Source: an uncultured Rikenellaceae bacterium (GTDB lineage: Bacteria; Bacteroidota; Bacteroidia; Bacteroidales; Rikenellaceae). Taken from it: a stretch of 5,397 nucleotides of DNA. Below the pieces are notes generated by a model. That model saw nothing but the letters and a program-made list of their open reading frames with translations, ran no database searches and was not told the DNA's origin. Below, one piece after another: positions 1 through 5,381 of the stretch. Numbering within the stretch: position 1 is the stretch's first letter; each line of letters opens with the position of its first letter. Location of the stretch: NCBI GenBank assembly GCA_947037995.1, contig CAMQUV010000092.1:1-5397 (forward strand), written 5' to 3'. The translations under genes and the position numbers were made by a program.

Positions 1-37
1 AGAACATCTCCGGCTAGGGGAGGCCTTCGATATTCTT

Positions 38-53
38 AGCTTCGCCTATGCCA
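38..53 (+). repeat. Dispersed repeat, copy 1
   Basis: This stretch matches the core GGCTTCGCCTATGCCA seen at two other places in the window, except that its first base is A instead of G. The core can fold into a tiny hairpin, GGC-TTC-GCC. It lies in non-coding DNA in the same orientation as copy 2. Confidence 0.55.
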
Positions 54-96
54 GTTTGTTGTTGAGTTAGTTGGTTATTTCGGCAGCTATCAGCCT

Positions 97-163
97 GCGA
101 GCCGAAGCCTCCCGAAGTGGAGGCTCGCTTCCTGGTGCGAGTACCTCCACAGGCTTCGTTCGC
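97..163. repeat. Large imperfect hairpin element
   Basis: Nested inverted repeats can be paired by eye. GCGA (97-100) pairs with TCGC (160-163), CGAAGCCT (103-110) with AGGCTTCG (151-158), GTGGAGG (117-123) with CCTCCAC (144-150), and CTCGC (124-128) with GCGAG (137-141). This gives about 24 base pairs, interrupted by a 6-nt bulge (111-116), a 2-nt bulge (142-143) and a small internal loop, closed by an 8-nt loop (129-136). A competing inner hairpin, GCCTCC (107-112) with GGAGGC (119-124), is also possible. No T-run follows on either strand, so it is not a standard terminator. It overlaps repeat copy 2, which suggests a mobile or REP-like structured element, but that role is inferred. Confidence 0.6.
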
Positions 164-172
164 CTATGCCAA
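152..172 (+). repeat. Dispersed repeat, copy 2 (with TTCG duplication)
   Basis: It has the same core as copy 1, with one extra TTCG in tandem in the loop (GGC-TTCG-TTCG-CCTATGCCA). Its left half forms the outer arm of the large hairpin at 97-163, so repeat and hairpin are probably one element. Confidence 0.6.
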
Positions 173-186
173 TCGTTTATTCGTAC

Positions 187-238
187 GGTAGGTAGGTAGG
201 TAGGTAGGTAGGTAGGTAGGTAGGTAGGTAGGTAGGTA
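187..238. repeat. GGTA tetranucleotide tract, 13 uninterrupted units
   Basis: Thirteen perfect copies of GGTA run without interruption (TACC on the other strand). Perfect tracts of this length usually gain and lose units by replication slippage. It lies between the hairpin element and the dnaK terminator, in no gene. It could affect expression only of a gene beyond the left edge, which cannot be judged here. Confidence 0.95.
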
Positions 239-246
239 ATGCATCC

Positions 247-286
247 AAAAAAAGCCCTACCAACATTTAATGTTAGTAGGGCTTTT
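247..286 (-). terminator. Rho-independent terminator of dnaK
   Basis: An 11-bp stem (250-260 with 276-286, containing GCCCTAC/GTAGGGC) is extended by a C-A mismatch and five further pairs (262-266 with 270-274), closing on a 3-nt loop. Read on the minus strand, the right arm ends in seven T residues (253 down to 247). It starts 32 bases after the dnaK stop codon. The plus-strand reading has only four T residues, so it should work mainly for dnaK. Confidence 0.9.
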
Positions 287-317
287 AGTGTGTAAATATA
301 AAATTTATCAGCAGTGA

Positions 318-2219
318 TTATTTCACTTCTTCAAATTCCACATCAGTTGGTTCTTGGCCAGCGTTAGCATCTGCCGCGCCACCTTGGTTTGGAGTTCCGG
401 CTTGTCCGTTTTGGTCACCTTGGTTTTGATACATTTCTTGCGAAGCATCTTGCCAAGCTGCGTTAAGGATTTCAGTCTGTTTTGCCATTTGCTCAACATC
501 GCCATTTTTATGTGCCTCTTTGAGTGCTTCAAGCGCTGTTTCGATAACTCCTTTTTTCTCAGCAGGAATTTTGTCGCCATACTCTTTAAGCTGTTTCTCC
601 GAGCTGAAAATTAGTGAATCTGCAGCATTAGTTTTATCAACTTTTTCGCGTTCTGCTTTATCAGCATCTTCGTTAGCTTTAGCTTCGTTTCTCATACGTT
701 CGATTTCCGCATCAGAGAGTCCTGAGCTTGCCTCGATTTTGATAGATTGTTCTTTGCCCGTAGCTTTATCTTTGGCCGACACGCTAAGGATTCCGTTAGC
801 ATCTATATCAAAAGTAACTTCGATTTGCGGTACGCCACGTTGTGCAGCAGGTATTCCGTCAAGGTTGAACATTCCGATTGATTTATTTTGCGTTGCCATA
901 GGTCTTTCTCCTTGAAGTATGTGTATTTGTACTGACGGTTGGTTGTCAGAGGCAGTAGAGAAAGTTTCCGATTTACGTGTAGGTATAGTCGTATTAGACT
1001 CAATAAGTTTTGTCATTACGCCTCCCATTGTTTCGATACCAAGTGAAAGTGGTGTAACATCAAGTAGTAGTACATCTTTAACTTCGCCCGTAAGGACTCC
1101 TCCTTGTATAGCTGCGCCGATAGCGACAACTTCGTCAGGATTAACACCTTTGTGTGGTGTTTTGCCAAAGAAATCTTCTACTATTTTTTGAATAGCAGGG
1201 ATACGAGTTGACCCACCAACTAGGATGACTTCATCGATATCAGAGGCTTGTAGTCCAGCATCTTTAAGAGCTTGTTTGCAAGGCTCGATAGTTTTGCGAA
1301 TAAGTGTATCGGCAAGTTGTTCGAATTTGGCTCTCGATAGGCTAACCACAAGGTGTTGTGGTATCCCGTCGATAGGCATAATGTATGGAAGATTGATTTC
1401 GGTTTGTGTCGAAGTTGACAGTTCAATTTTCGCTTTTTCCGCAGCTTCTTTCAGGCGTTGTAGTGCCATTGGGTCTTTGCGAAGGTCAACGTTATGGTCT
1501 TTTTTGAATTGGTCAGCAAGGAAATCGATAAGTACTTGGTCAAAATCATCACCACCCAGGTGAGTATCACCGTTAGTTGATTTCACTTCGAATACTCCGT
1601 CACCAAGTTCGAGGATAGAGATATCGAAGGTACCACCACCAAGGTCAAACACGGCGATTTTCTCGTCTTTGTTTTGTTTGTCGAGTCCGTATGCAAGTGC
1701 TGCAGCGGTAGGTTCGTTGATAATGCGTCGTACTTTTAGTCCGGCGATTTCGCCTGCTTCTTTGGTAGCTTGTCTTTGTGAGTCGCTAAAGTATGCTGGC
1801 ACGGTGATAACCGCTTCTGTAACAGTAGTTCCAAGATATTCTTCGGCAGTTTGCTTCATTTTTTGAAGGGTCATAGCCGAGATTTCTTGTGGAGAGTATT
1901 TTGTACCGTTGATGTCAACACGTGGAGTGTTGTTGTCACCTTTGATGACGCTGTATGGTACTTTTGGTATTTCGCTTTCGATTTGGCTAAATGTTTCGCC
2001 CATAAAACGTTTGATAGAGTAAACGGTGTTTGTTGGGTTAGTAATAGCTTGGCGTTTAGCTGGTTCGCCTACTTTTCTTTCACCTTCTTTTGTAAATCCG
2101 ATGATTGAAGGGGTAGTGCGGTGCCCTTCTGAGTTAGTGATAACGATTGGTTCGTTACCTTCCATAACTGAAACACACGAGTTGGTGGTTCCTAAGTCAA
2201 TTCCAATAATTTTGCTCAT
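318..2219 (-). CDS. dnaK: Molecular chaperone DnaK (Hsp70)
   Basis: DnaK is the cytoplasmic ATP-driven chaperone that binds exposed hydrophobic peptide segments, working with DnaJ and GrpE. The 633-residue product has the normal length and is intact. The nucleotide-binding domain covers about residues 1-380: phosphate loop GIDLGTTNS (6-14), catalytic Lys70, Pro141 and Glu169 for interdomain signalling, the second phosphate loop DLGGGTFD (192-199) with Thr197, and the adenosine motif VGGSTRIP (334-341). The residues around 75-110 correspond to the segment found in Gram-negative DnaKs. The hydrophobic linker DVLLLD is at 382-387. The substrate-binding beta domain follows to about 500, then the helical lid, then a Gln/Asn/Gly-rich tail (about 590-622) ending in EEVK. 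The start ATG has no Shine-Dalgarno sequence but an A-rich leader, normal for Bacteroidota. A sigma-54-like promoter lies upstream and a strong terminator downstream, so the gene is probably transcribed alone. grpE and dnaJ are not adjacent. Confidence 0.98.
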   Translation of the reverse strand: MSKIIGIDLGTTNSCVSVMEGNEPIVITNSEGHRTTPSIIGFTKEGERKVGEPAKRQAITNPTNTVYSIKRFMGETFSQIESEIPKVPYSVIKGDNNTPRVDINGTKYSPQEISAMTLQKMKQTAEEYLGTTVTEAVITVPAYFSDSQRQATKEAGEIAGLKVRRIINEPTAAALAYGLDKQNKDEKIAVFDLGGGTFDISILELGDGVFEVKSTNGDTHLGGDDFDQVLIDFLADQFKKDHNVDLRKDPMALQRLKEAAEKAKIELSTSTQTEINLPYIMPIDGIPQHLVVSLSRAKFEQLADTLIRKTIEPCKQALKDAGLQASDIDEVILVGGSTRIPAIQKIVEDFFGKTPHKGVNPDEVVAIGAAIQGGVLTGEVKDVLLLDVTPLSLGIETMGGVMTKLIESNTTIPTRKSETFSTASDNQPSVQIHILQGERPMATQNKSIGMFNLDGIPAAQRGVPQIEVTFDIDANGILSVSAKDKATGKEQSIKIEASSGLSDAEIERMRNEAKANEDADKAEREKVDKTNAADSLIFSSEKQLKEYGDKIPAEKKGVIETALEALKEAHKNGDVEQMAKQTEILNAAWQDASQEMYQNQGDQNGQAGTPNQGGAADANAGQEPTDVEFEEVK

Positions 2220-2234
2220 AGTTGTTTGTATTAT

Positions 2235-2266
2235 TTTGTTATTAGTTAATTTTATTACTATTTTTG
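2235..2266 (+). promoter_or_regulatory. Bacteroidota primary-sigma promoter for mqnB operon
   Basis: TTTG at 2235-2238 and TATTTTTG at 2259-2266 match the Bacteroides -33 (TTTG) and -7 (TAnnTTTG) consensus, separated by 20 bases. The predicted transcript starts near 2273 and gives a leader of about 60 bases before the ATG at 2334. The boxes lie inside the transcribed leader of dnaK on the other strand. The match is by eye, and an AT-rich region can produce such boxes by chance. Confidence 0.6.
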
Positions 2267-2278
2267 CTAATTCTACTC

Positions 2279-2293
2279 ACAAGTACTATGCCA
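2279..2293 (-). promoter_or_regulatory. Sigma-54-like (-24/-12) promoter for dnaK
   Basis: Read on the minus strand the sequence is TGGCATAGTACTTGT. It fits the RpoN consensus TGGCACG-N4-TTGC in the TGGCA block, the spacing and TTG, but the final C is T. The predicted start near 2267 gives an AU-rich, unstructured leader of about 48 bases for dnaK. No exact TAnnTTTG box is present on this strand. The nearest is TACTTGTG with one mismatch, overlapping the same site and with a TTG about 23 bases upstream, so a primary-sigma promoter remains an alternative. Confidence 0.5.
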
Positions 2294-2305
2294 AAGGGTG
2301 GAACG

Positions 2306-2339
2306 TGTCAAAAACCTGTCAAAACCTGTCAAAATGTCA
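2306..2339. promoter_or_regulatory. Four TGTCA direct repeats, putative activator binding array
   Basis: TGTCA occurs at 2306-2310, 2317-2321, 2327-2331 and 2335-2339 (TGACA on the dnaK strand), with start-to-start distances of 11, 10 and 8 bases. The first three are in phase with one helical turn, as expected for a protein binding one face of the DNA. The array lies about 40 to 72 bases upstream of the predicted dnaK start. The last unit overlaps the ATG of mqnB. A binding role is inferred; the repeats themselves are plain. Confidence 0.55.
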
Positions 2340-2915
2340 GTATATAAAAAAATATTAGTCGTCTGCGCTATGAAAGAAGAGCTCGACGCAGTCATCCCAT
2401 CATTCGCCAAAGCCCCCACGGGATGCGTTGTTAAGGGGATTACTACGGGTATGGGTATGACCGGAACTTCGAGAGTGCTCTCGCGAGTTATTGACGAAGA
2501 AAAGCCCGACCTTATTATAGATACTGGTATCTGCGGAGCGATTAATCACAATGTACCTATCGGTGCTGTGGTGCAAGTGGTCACTGACGTAGAAGCGCCG
2601 TTTGGGGTTATGCGTGAAGGTGTATTTGTGCCATTTATTAACGAGATATACACCGCCAAAAACAAATTGATGCTGCCATATCTTAAAGCATCAGGGGCTA
2701 CTGTGTCACTCGCTTGCGGAGAACTGTATGGCGAATTTGACGTTGAAAGTATGGAGGGGGCAGCTGTATTTGCACTGTGCGATGCACACGATATTGACTC
2801 GATGCAACTTCGTGCAGTGTCGAATTATATGAATACGCCTAGGAGTGAATGGAAAATAGAGCTTGCACTGATAGAACTGGGCAAAGCTATGGGGGATACG
2901 CTCGCACTACTGTAA
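2334..2915 (+). CDS. mqnB: Futalosine hydrolase-like nucleosidase (compact)
   Basis: The product belongs to the purine nucleoside phosphorylase / MTA-SAH nucleosidase superfamily. MqnB splits futalosine into hypoxanthine and dehypoxanthinyl futalosine in the alternative menaquinone pathway. Visible landmarks in the 193-residue product are AMKEEL (12-17, the acidic position used for catalysis in relatives), DTGICGAI (63-70), VESMEGAAV (137-145, the ribose-binding Met-Glu) and QLRAVSNY (158-165) followed by a WKI.LA segment, an ending I associate with futalosine hydrolases. Asn164 stands where MTA/SAH nucleosidases have a catalytic Asp, which suits a 6-oxopurine such as hypoxanthine. The middle (about 85-135) looks shorter than in typical members. 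The start chosen is the ATG at 2334; a GTG at 2298 in the same frame would add 12 residues encoded by the TGTCA array and is less likely. No other mqn gene is in the window. An MTA/SAH nucleosidase is the main alternative. Confidence 0.7.
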   Translation: MSVYKKILVVCAMKEELDAVIPSFAKAPTGCVVKGITTGMGMTGTSRVLSRVIDEEKPDLIIDTGICGAINHNVPIGAVVQVVTDVEAPFGVMREGVFVPFINEIYTAKNKLMLPYLKASGATVSLACGELYGEFDVESMEGAAVFALCDAHDIDSMQLRAVSNYMNTPRSEWKIELALIELGKAMGDTLALL

Positions 2916-2955
2916 AACTAAACTGTATAAATACAAAAAAACTAATACATATATA

Positions 2956-3828
2956 ATGATTAAATCAATGACTGGATTTGGACGCGCTGAACGCTCCAAC
3001 TCACAAAGAAAAATTACCGTCGAACTCCGTAGCCTTAACTCTAAAGCGCTCGATACAAACCTTAGACTCGCTGGTATATACCGCGAAAAAGAGTCGCAAA
3101 TTCGTACTATGATTGCTCCGAGAGTGTCGAGAGGGAAATTAGATATCAGCATATCATTCCAAAATATTGCCTGCGAATCGCAAAATAGTATCAACCAAGA
3201 CCTATTTAAAAAGTATGTCGCTGAAATAGAAGGACTGCTTATTGAATCTGGCAGAAATCCCAAAGATGAACATATCCTAGGCGCTGTGTTACGTATGCCA
3301 GATGTTATGGAGAGCCCTGCGATTAAAGTCGAAGAGCAAGAATGGACGATGCTTTTTGAATGTATCGAAGAGGCGCTGAAACAATTTGACACATTCCGTA
3401 TTGACGAAGGAGCTATACTTATTAGTGACCTGTTAACACGTATTGGCAACATCGAAGAGCTTTCACAATTAATACCACAGTACGAGCAAGTCAGAATTGA
3501 GACCGTGAAAAACCGTATTCAAGAGAACCTAAGCAAACTGCGCGATGTGAACGTTGACTCAAACAGATTTGAGCAAGAGATGATTTACTACCTAGAGAAA
3601 CTGGATATAACTGAAGAAAAAGTAAGGCTCAAACAACACCTTGACTACTTTAGAGAGGCGGCACTAGGCGACGAAGCCGGACGCAAACTGGGGTTTATTA
3701 CGCAGGAGATTGGACGAGAAATTAATACAACTGGCTCGAAAGCGAACCACGTTGAAATGCAGAAAATCGTTGTCCAAATGAAAAATGAACTCGAAAAAAT
3801 AAAAGAACAACTACTTAATATACTATAA
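2956..3828 (+). CDS. yicC: YicC family endoribonuclease
   Basis: This 290-residue protein matches the YicC/YloC family in length and ends. The N-terminal YicC-like domain opens with the hallmark MIKSMTGFGRAE (1-12) and includes VELRSLNSKALD (22-33). The C-terminal DUF1732 domain holds EEKVRLKQHLDYF (220-232), GRKLGFITQEIGREINT (242-258) and GSKAN (260-264), and ends in a charged helix likely to form a coiled coil. E. coli YicC is an endoribonuclease reported to act on small RNAs such as RyhB, so an RNA-cleaving role in the cytoplasm is expected; the substrate here is unknown. It starts 40 bases after mqnB, with an A/T-rich gap that holds no TAnnTTTG box or terminator, and ends five bases before gmk. 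No Shine-Dalgarno sequence is seen. Confidence 0.93.
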   Translation: MIKSMTGFGRAERSNSQRKITVELRSLNSKALDTNLRLAGIYREKESQIRTMIAPRVSRGKLDISISFQNIACESQNSINQDLFKKYVAEIEGLLIESGRNPKDEHILGAVLRMPDVMESPAIKVEEQEWTMLFECIEEALKQFDTFRIDEGAILISDLLTRIGNIEELSQLIPQYEQVRIETVKNRIQENLSKLRDVNVDSNRFEQEMIYYLEKLDITEEKVRLKQHLDYFREAALGDEAGRKLGFITQEIGREINTTGSKANHVEMQKIVVQMKNELEKIKEQLLNIL

Positions 3829-3833
3829 CCCAA

Positions 3834-4397
3834 ATGGGAAAAGCACTCATCTTCTCCGCACCCTCGGGAAGCGGAAAATCTACGATTATTGCGCACCTTC
3901 TTACAAAATTTCCGCAACTGGAATTCTCTATCTCGGCTACATCCAGAAAACCGCGCGGCGAGGAAATTGATGGCAAAGACTACTACTTTCTCTCTAATGA
4001 CGAATTTAAAAACCACGTCGCTAATGGGGACTTTATTGAGTGTGAAGAAGTCTATGAGGGGACGTCGTATGGTACGCTCAATACCGAAATAAAACGCATT
4101 TGGGACAAAGGCAATATTGTCGTATTTGATGTTGACGTCGTTGGGGGACTTAATCTTAAACATAAACTCGACCTGGCGGCCTTGTCGCTGTTTATAATGC
4201 CGCCAAGTATTGTTGAACTCGAAAATAGACTCCAAAATCGAAATACAGACACCCAAGAAGCAATACAGAAACGTGTGGCAAAAGCCAAAGTAGAACTTAC
4301 TTATGCCGATAAATATGATGTTATAATCGTTAACGACAATCTCGACATTGCGCTCCTTGAGGCTGAGAAAATTGTTGGCGATTTTATTAAAAGTTAA
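3834..4397 (+). CDS. gmk: Guanylate kinase
   Basis: Guanylate kinase transfers a phosphate from ATP to GMP or dGMP, giving GDP or dGDP for nucleotide pools and recycling. The 187-residue product has the usual bacterial length. The P-loop SAPSGSGKST is at 8-17. The GMP-binding region contains Ser34, Arg38, Arg41 and Tyr50 in SISATSRKPRG..DGKDYY, then Glu69 and the TSYG segment (77-80). FDVDVVGG (98-105) is the Walker B-like stretch. The lid and adenine side show LENRLQNRNTD (129-139) and QKRVAKAKVE (145-154), followed by YDVIIVND (161-168). All expected catalytic positions appear intact. The ATG lies five bases after the yicC stop codon, so the two genes are probably translated from one mRNA; the start has no Shine-Dalgarno sequence. 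Confidence 0.97.
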   Translation: MGKALIFSAPSGSGKSTIIAHLLTKFPQLEFSISATSRKPRGEEIDGKDYYFLSNDEFKNHVANGDFIECEEVYEGTSYGTLNTEIKRIWDKGNIVVFDVDVVGGLNLKHKLDLAALSLFIMPPSIVELENRLQNRNTDTQEAIQKRVAKAKVELTYADKYDVIIVNDNLDIALLEAEKIVGDFIKS

Positions 4398-4421
4398 TCA
4401 CAATATACAGATAAATACTCG

Positions 4422-5147
4422 ATGAAAATAGCACTACTCTTTGGCTCATTTAACCCAATTCATACTGCACACCTGCAAATTGCACAAGCTGCCGTTAATG
4501 CTGGTGCTGCTGAACAAACGTGGCTTGTTGTTTCGCCGCAAAACCCACTCAAAAACCCCGAGCAACTCGAGCCGTTTGAACATAGAGTCAAGATGGCGCA
4601 AATTGCTACGCAAAATATTCCGCACGTTAATGTCTGCCAAATTGAAAACGATATGCCTAGGCCTTCGTACACAATTAATACCATCATAAAGCTACAAACA
4701 AGCTTTCCTAATGACGAATTTTTCATTCTGTGTGGCTCTGATGTTGCGTTGCAACTGGATTTGTGGCATCGTATTGATGAGCTGAAACAGTTGGTCGAAT
4801 TTGTAGTCTATCCTCGCGGCGCTGATGGGGCGCAGCATAGCGCAATATTTAACGGACTGAACCTTATTGATGTCTCTTCGACTCAATTGCGCGAGACACT
4901 AGATTATAGTAAAATGCCTAAAGGGGTGTGTGATTATATACTCTCTAATAAATTGTATGGCGAACATTCTGCCGAGTCGTTCTATAATATAGGACGTGAT
5001 TTTTATGCTAATGGCGATTTTGGGAATGCGATTAATGCGTTTAAATATGCACTTACAATTGACCCCTCGTTTAAACCTGCGAGCGAAATGCTGATTATGG
5101 TTAATGAAATTCTGGCGTTTAGACATATCGATATTTATAATCCCTAA
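4422..5147 (+). CDS. nadD: Nicotinate-nucleotide adenylyltransferase with C-terminal TPR
   Basis: NadD joins nicotinate mononucleotide and ATP to give deamido-NAD, the step before NAD synthetase. The catalytic part covers about residues 1-180: GSFNPIHTAHL (8-18) with the nucleotidyl-transferase His pair, VSPQNPLK (37-44), RPSYTINTI (80-88) for the pyridine nucleotide, CGSDVALQLDLW (104-115) and VSSTQLR (151-157). It ends at YILSNKLYG, where ordinary NadD proteins stop. About 60 further residues follow. Residues 184-215 fit one TPR unit at every consensus position (Phe4, Ile7, Gly8, Phe11, Ala20, Phe24, Ala27, Pro32), then a final helix and the tail FRHIDIYNP. The total of 241 residues exceeds the usual 190-210. 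The same reading frame is unbroken, so it is a fusion and not a frameshift. The gene starts 24 bases after gmk and is probably last in the operon. Confidence 0.93.
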   Translation: MKIALLFGSFNPIHTAHLQIAQAAVNAGAAEQTWLVVSPQNPLKNPEQLEPFEHRVKMAQIATQNIPHVNVCQIENDMPRPSYTINTIIKLQTSFPNDEFFILCGSDVALQLDLWHRIDELKQLVEFVVYPRGADGAQHSAIFNGLNLIDVSSTQLRETLDYSKMPKGVCDYILSNKLYGEHSAESFYNIGRDFYANGDFGNAINAFKYALTIDPSFKPASEMLIMVNEILAFRHIDIYNP

Positions 5148-5202
5148 ATTAATACGACCAGTTGCATTATCGGGATTTGACTCATTAGCCGTTGTAATTT
5201 GT

Positions 5203-5220
5203 AATGGCATAGGCGAAGCC
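5203..5220 (-). repeat. Dispersed repeat, copy 3 (inverted)
   Basis: On the minus strand this reads GGCTTCGCCTATGCCATT, an exact copy of the repeat core without the TTCG duplication of copy 2. It faces the two left-flank copies, so the gene block is bracketed by inverted copies. AGGC-GAA-GCCT (5211-5221) can form a small hairpin, and CTGG-AAG-CCAG (5220-5230) follows. Confidence 0.6.
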
Positions 5221-5253
5221 TGGAAGCCAGCGCACACCCCCACGGCTAGACTG

Positions 5254-5266
5254 GTGGCAACGCCAC
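5254..5266. repeat. Short hairpin GTGGC-AAC-GCCAC
   Basis: A perfect 5-bp stem closes on a 3-nt loop. No T-run follows, so it is not a standard terminator. It lies within the region that may be a diverged copy of the left structured element. Confidence 0.4.
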
Positions 5267-5283
5267 TTGAAGATTGCCTGTCG

Positions 5284-5297
5284 GAGGTCTCCACCTC
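5284..5297. repeat. Short hairpin GAGGT-CTCC-ACCTC
   Basis: A perfect 5-bp stem closes on a 4-nt loop. On the minus strand, 5302 down to 5289 reads GAGCCGAGGTGGAG, which resembles the GAGCCGA and GTGGAG blocks of the left hairpin element (99-105 and 117-122) in the same order relative to the repeat core. Confidence 0.4.
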
Positions 5298-5360
5298 GGC
5301 TCTCGAAATCAAAATCCACACAAAAGAAACGAAAATTAAACAATTGGCAATTAACCATCA

Positions 5361-5381
5361 GCGGCGGATTCCCCCCGCCGC
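5361..5381. repeat. GC-rich hairpin at right edge
   Basis: GCGGCGG (5361-5367) pairs with CCGCCGC (5375-5381) around a 7-nt loop that contains CCCC. It is far more GC-rich than its surroundings. Only a broken TTTT at 5389-5392 follows on the plus strand, so terminator function is possible but weakly supported. Confidence 0.5.

Larger units (their letters stand above)
1..317. other. Non-coding left flank downstream of dnaK
   Basis: No credible gene is visible on either strand here. From left to right it holds a small imperfect inverted repeat (CTCC at 8-11 against GGAG at 19-22), a first copy of the dispersed repeat, an AT-richer spacer at about 54-90, a large hairpin that runs into a second repeat copy, a GGTA tandem tract, and the dnaK terminator. 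Since dnaK runs leftward and ends at 318, everything left of the terminator is outside its transcript. It could belong to the upstream region of an unseen gene beyond position 1. Confidence 0.7.

Noticed and set aside
187..238. GGTA tract as a CRISPR array or protein-coding repeat
   Set aside because: The units are four bases without spacers, and no supported reading frame passes through the tract.
2298..2333. Upstream in-frame GTG start giving mqnB 12 more residues
   Set aside because: The extra residues are encoded by the TGTCA repeat array, and family members begin close to the first beta strand, which the ATG at 2334 fits.
2220..2333. CIRCE operator (HrcA site) for dnaK
   Set aside because: The TTAGCACTC and GAGTGCTAA arms are not present in any recognisable form.
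2026..2358. Plus-strand open frame of 110 codons across the dnaK start and control region
   Set aside because: It is antisense to conserved dnaK codons, and its extension crosses the promoter region. The hydrophobic stretch reflects AT-rich sequence, not a membrane gene I can support.
5150..5158. TAATACGAC, like the start of a T7-type phage promoter
   Set aside because: Only the first nine bases agree; the rest of the consensus is missing and no phage gene is nearby.
5139..5177. Possible terminator after nadD from AATCCC (5139-5144) and GGGATT (5172-5177)
   Set aside because: The stem is only six pairs with a 27-base loop and no T-run, so chance pairing is more likely.
4899..5321. Minus-strand open frame of 140 codons overlapping the end of nadD
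   Set aside because: It is largely antisense to the well-supported nadD coding region, shows no recognisable domain, and continues into repeat-containing non-coding DNA.
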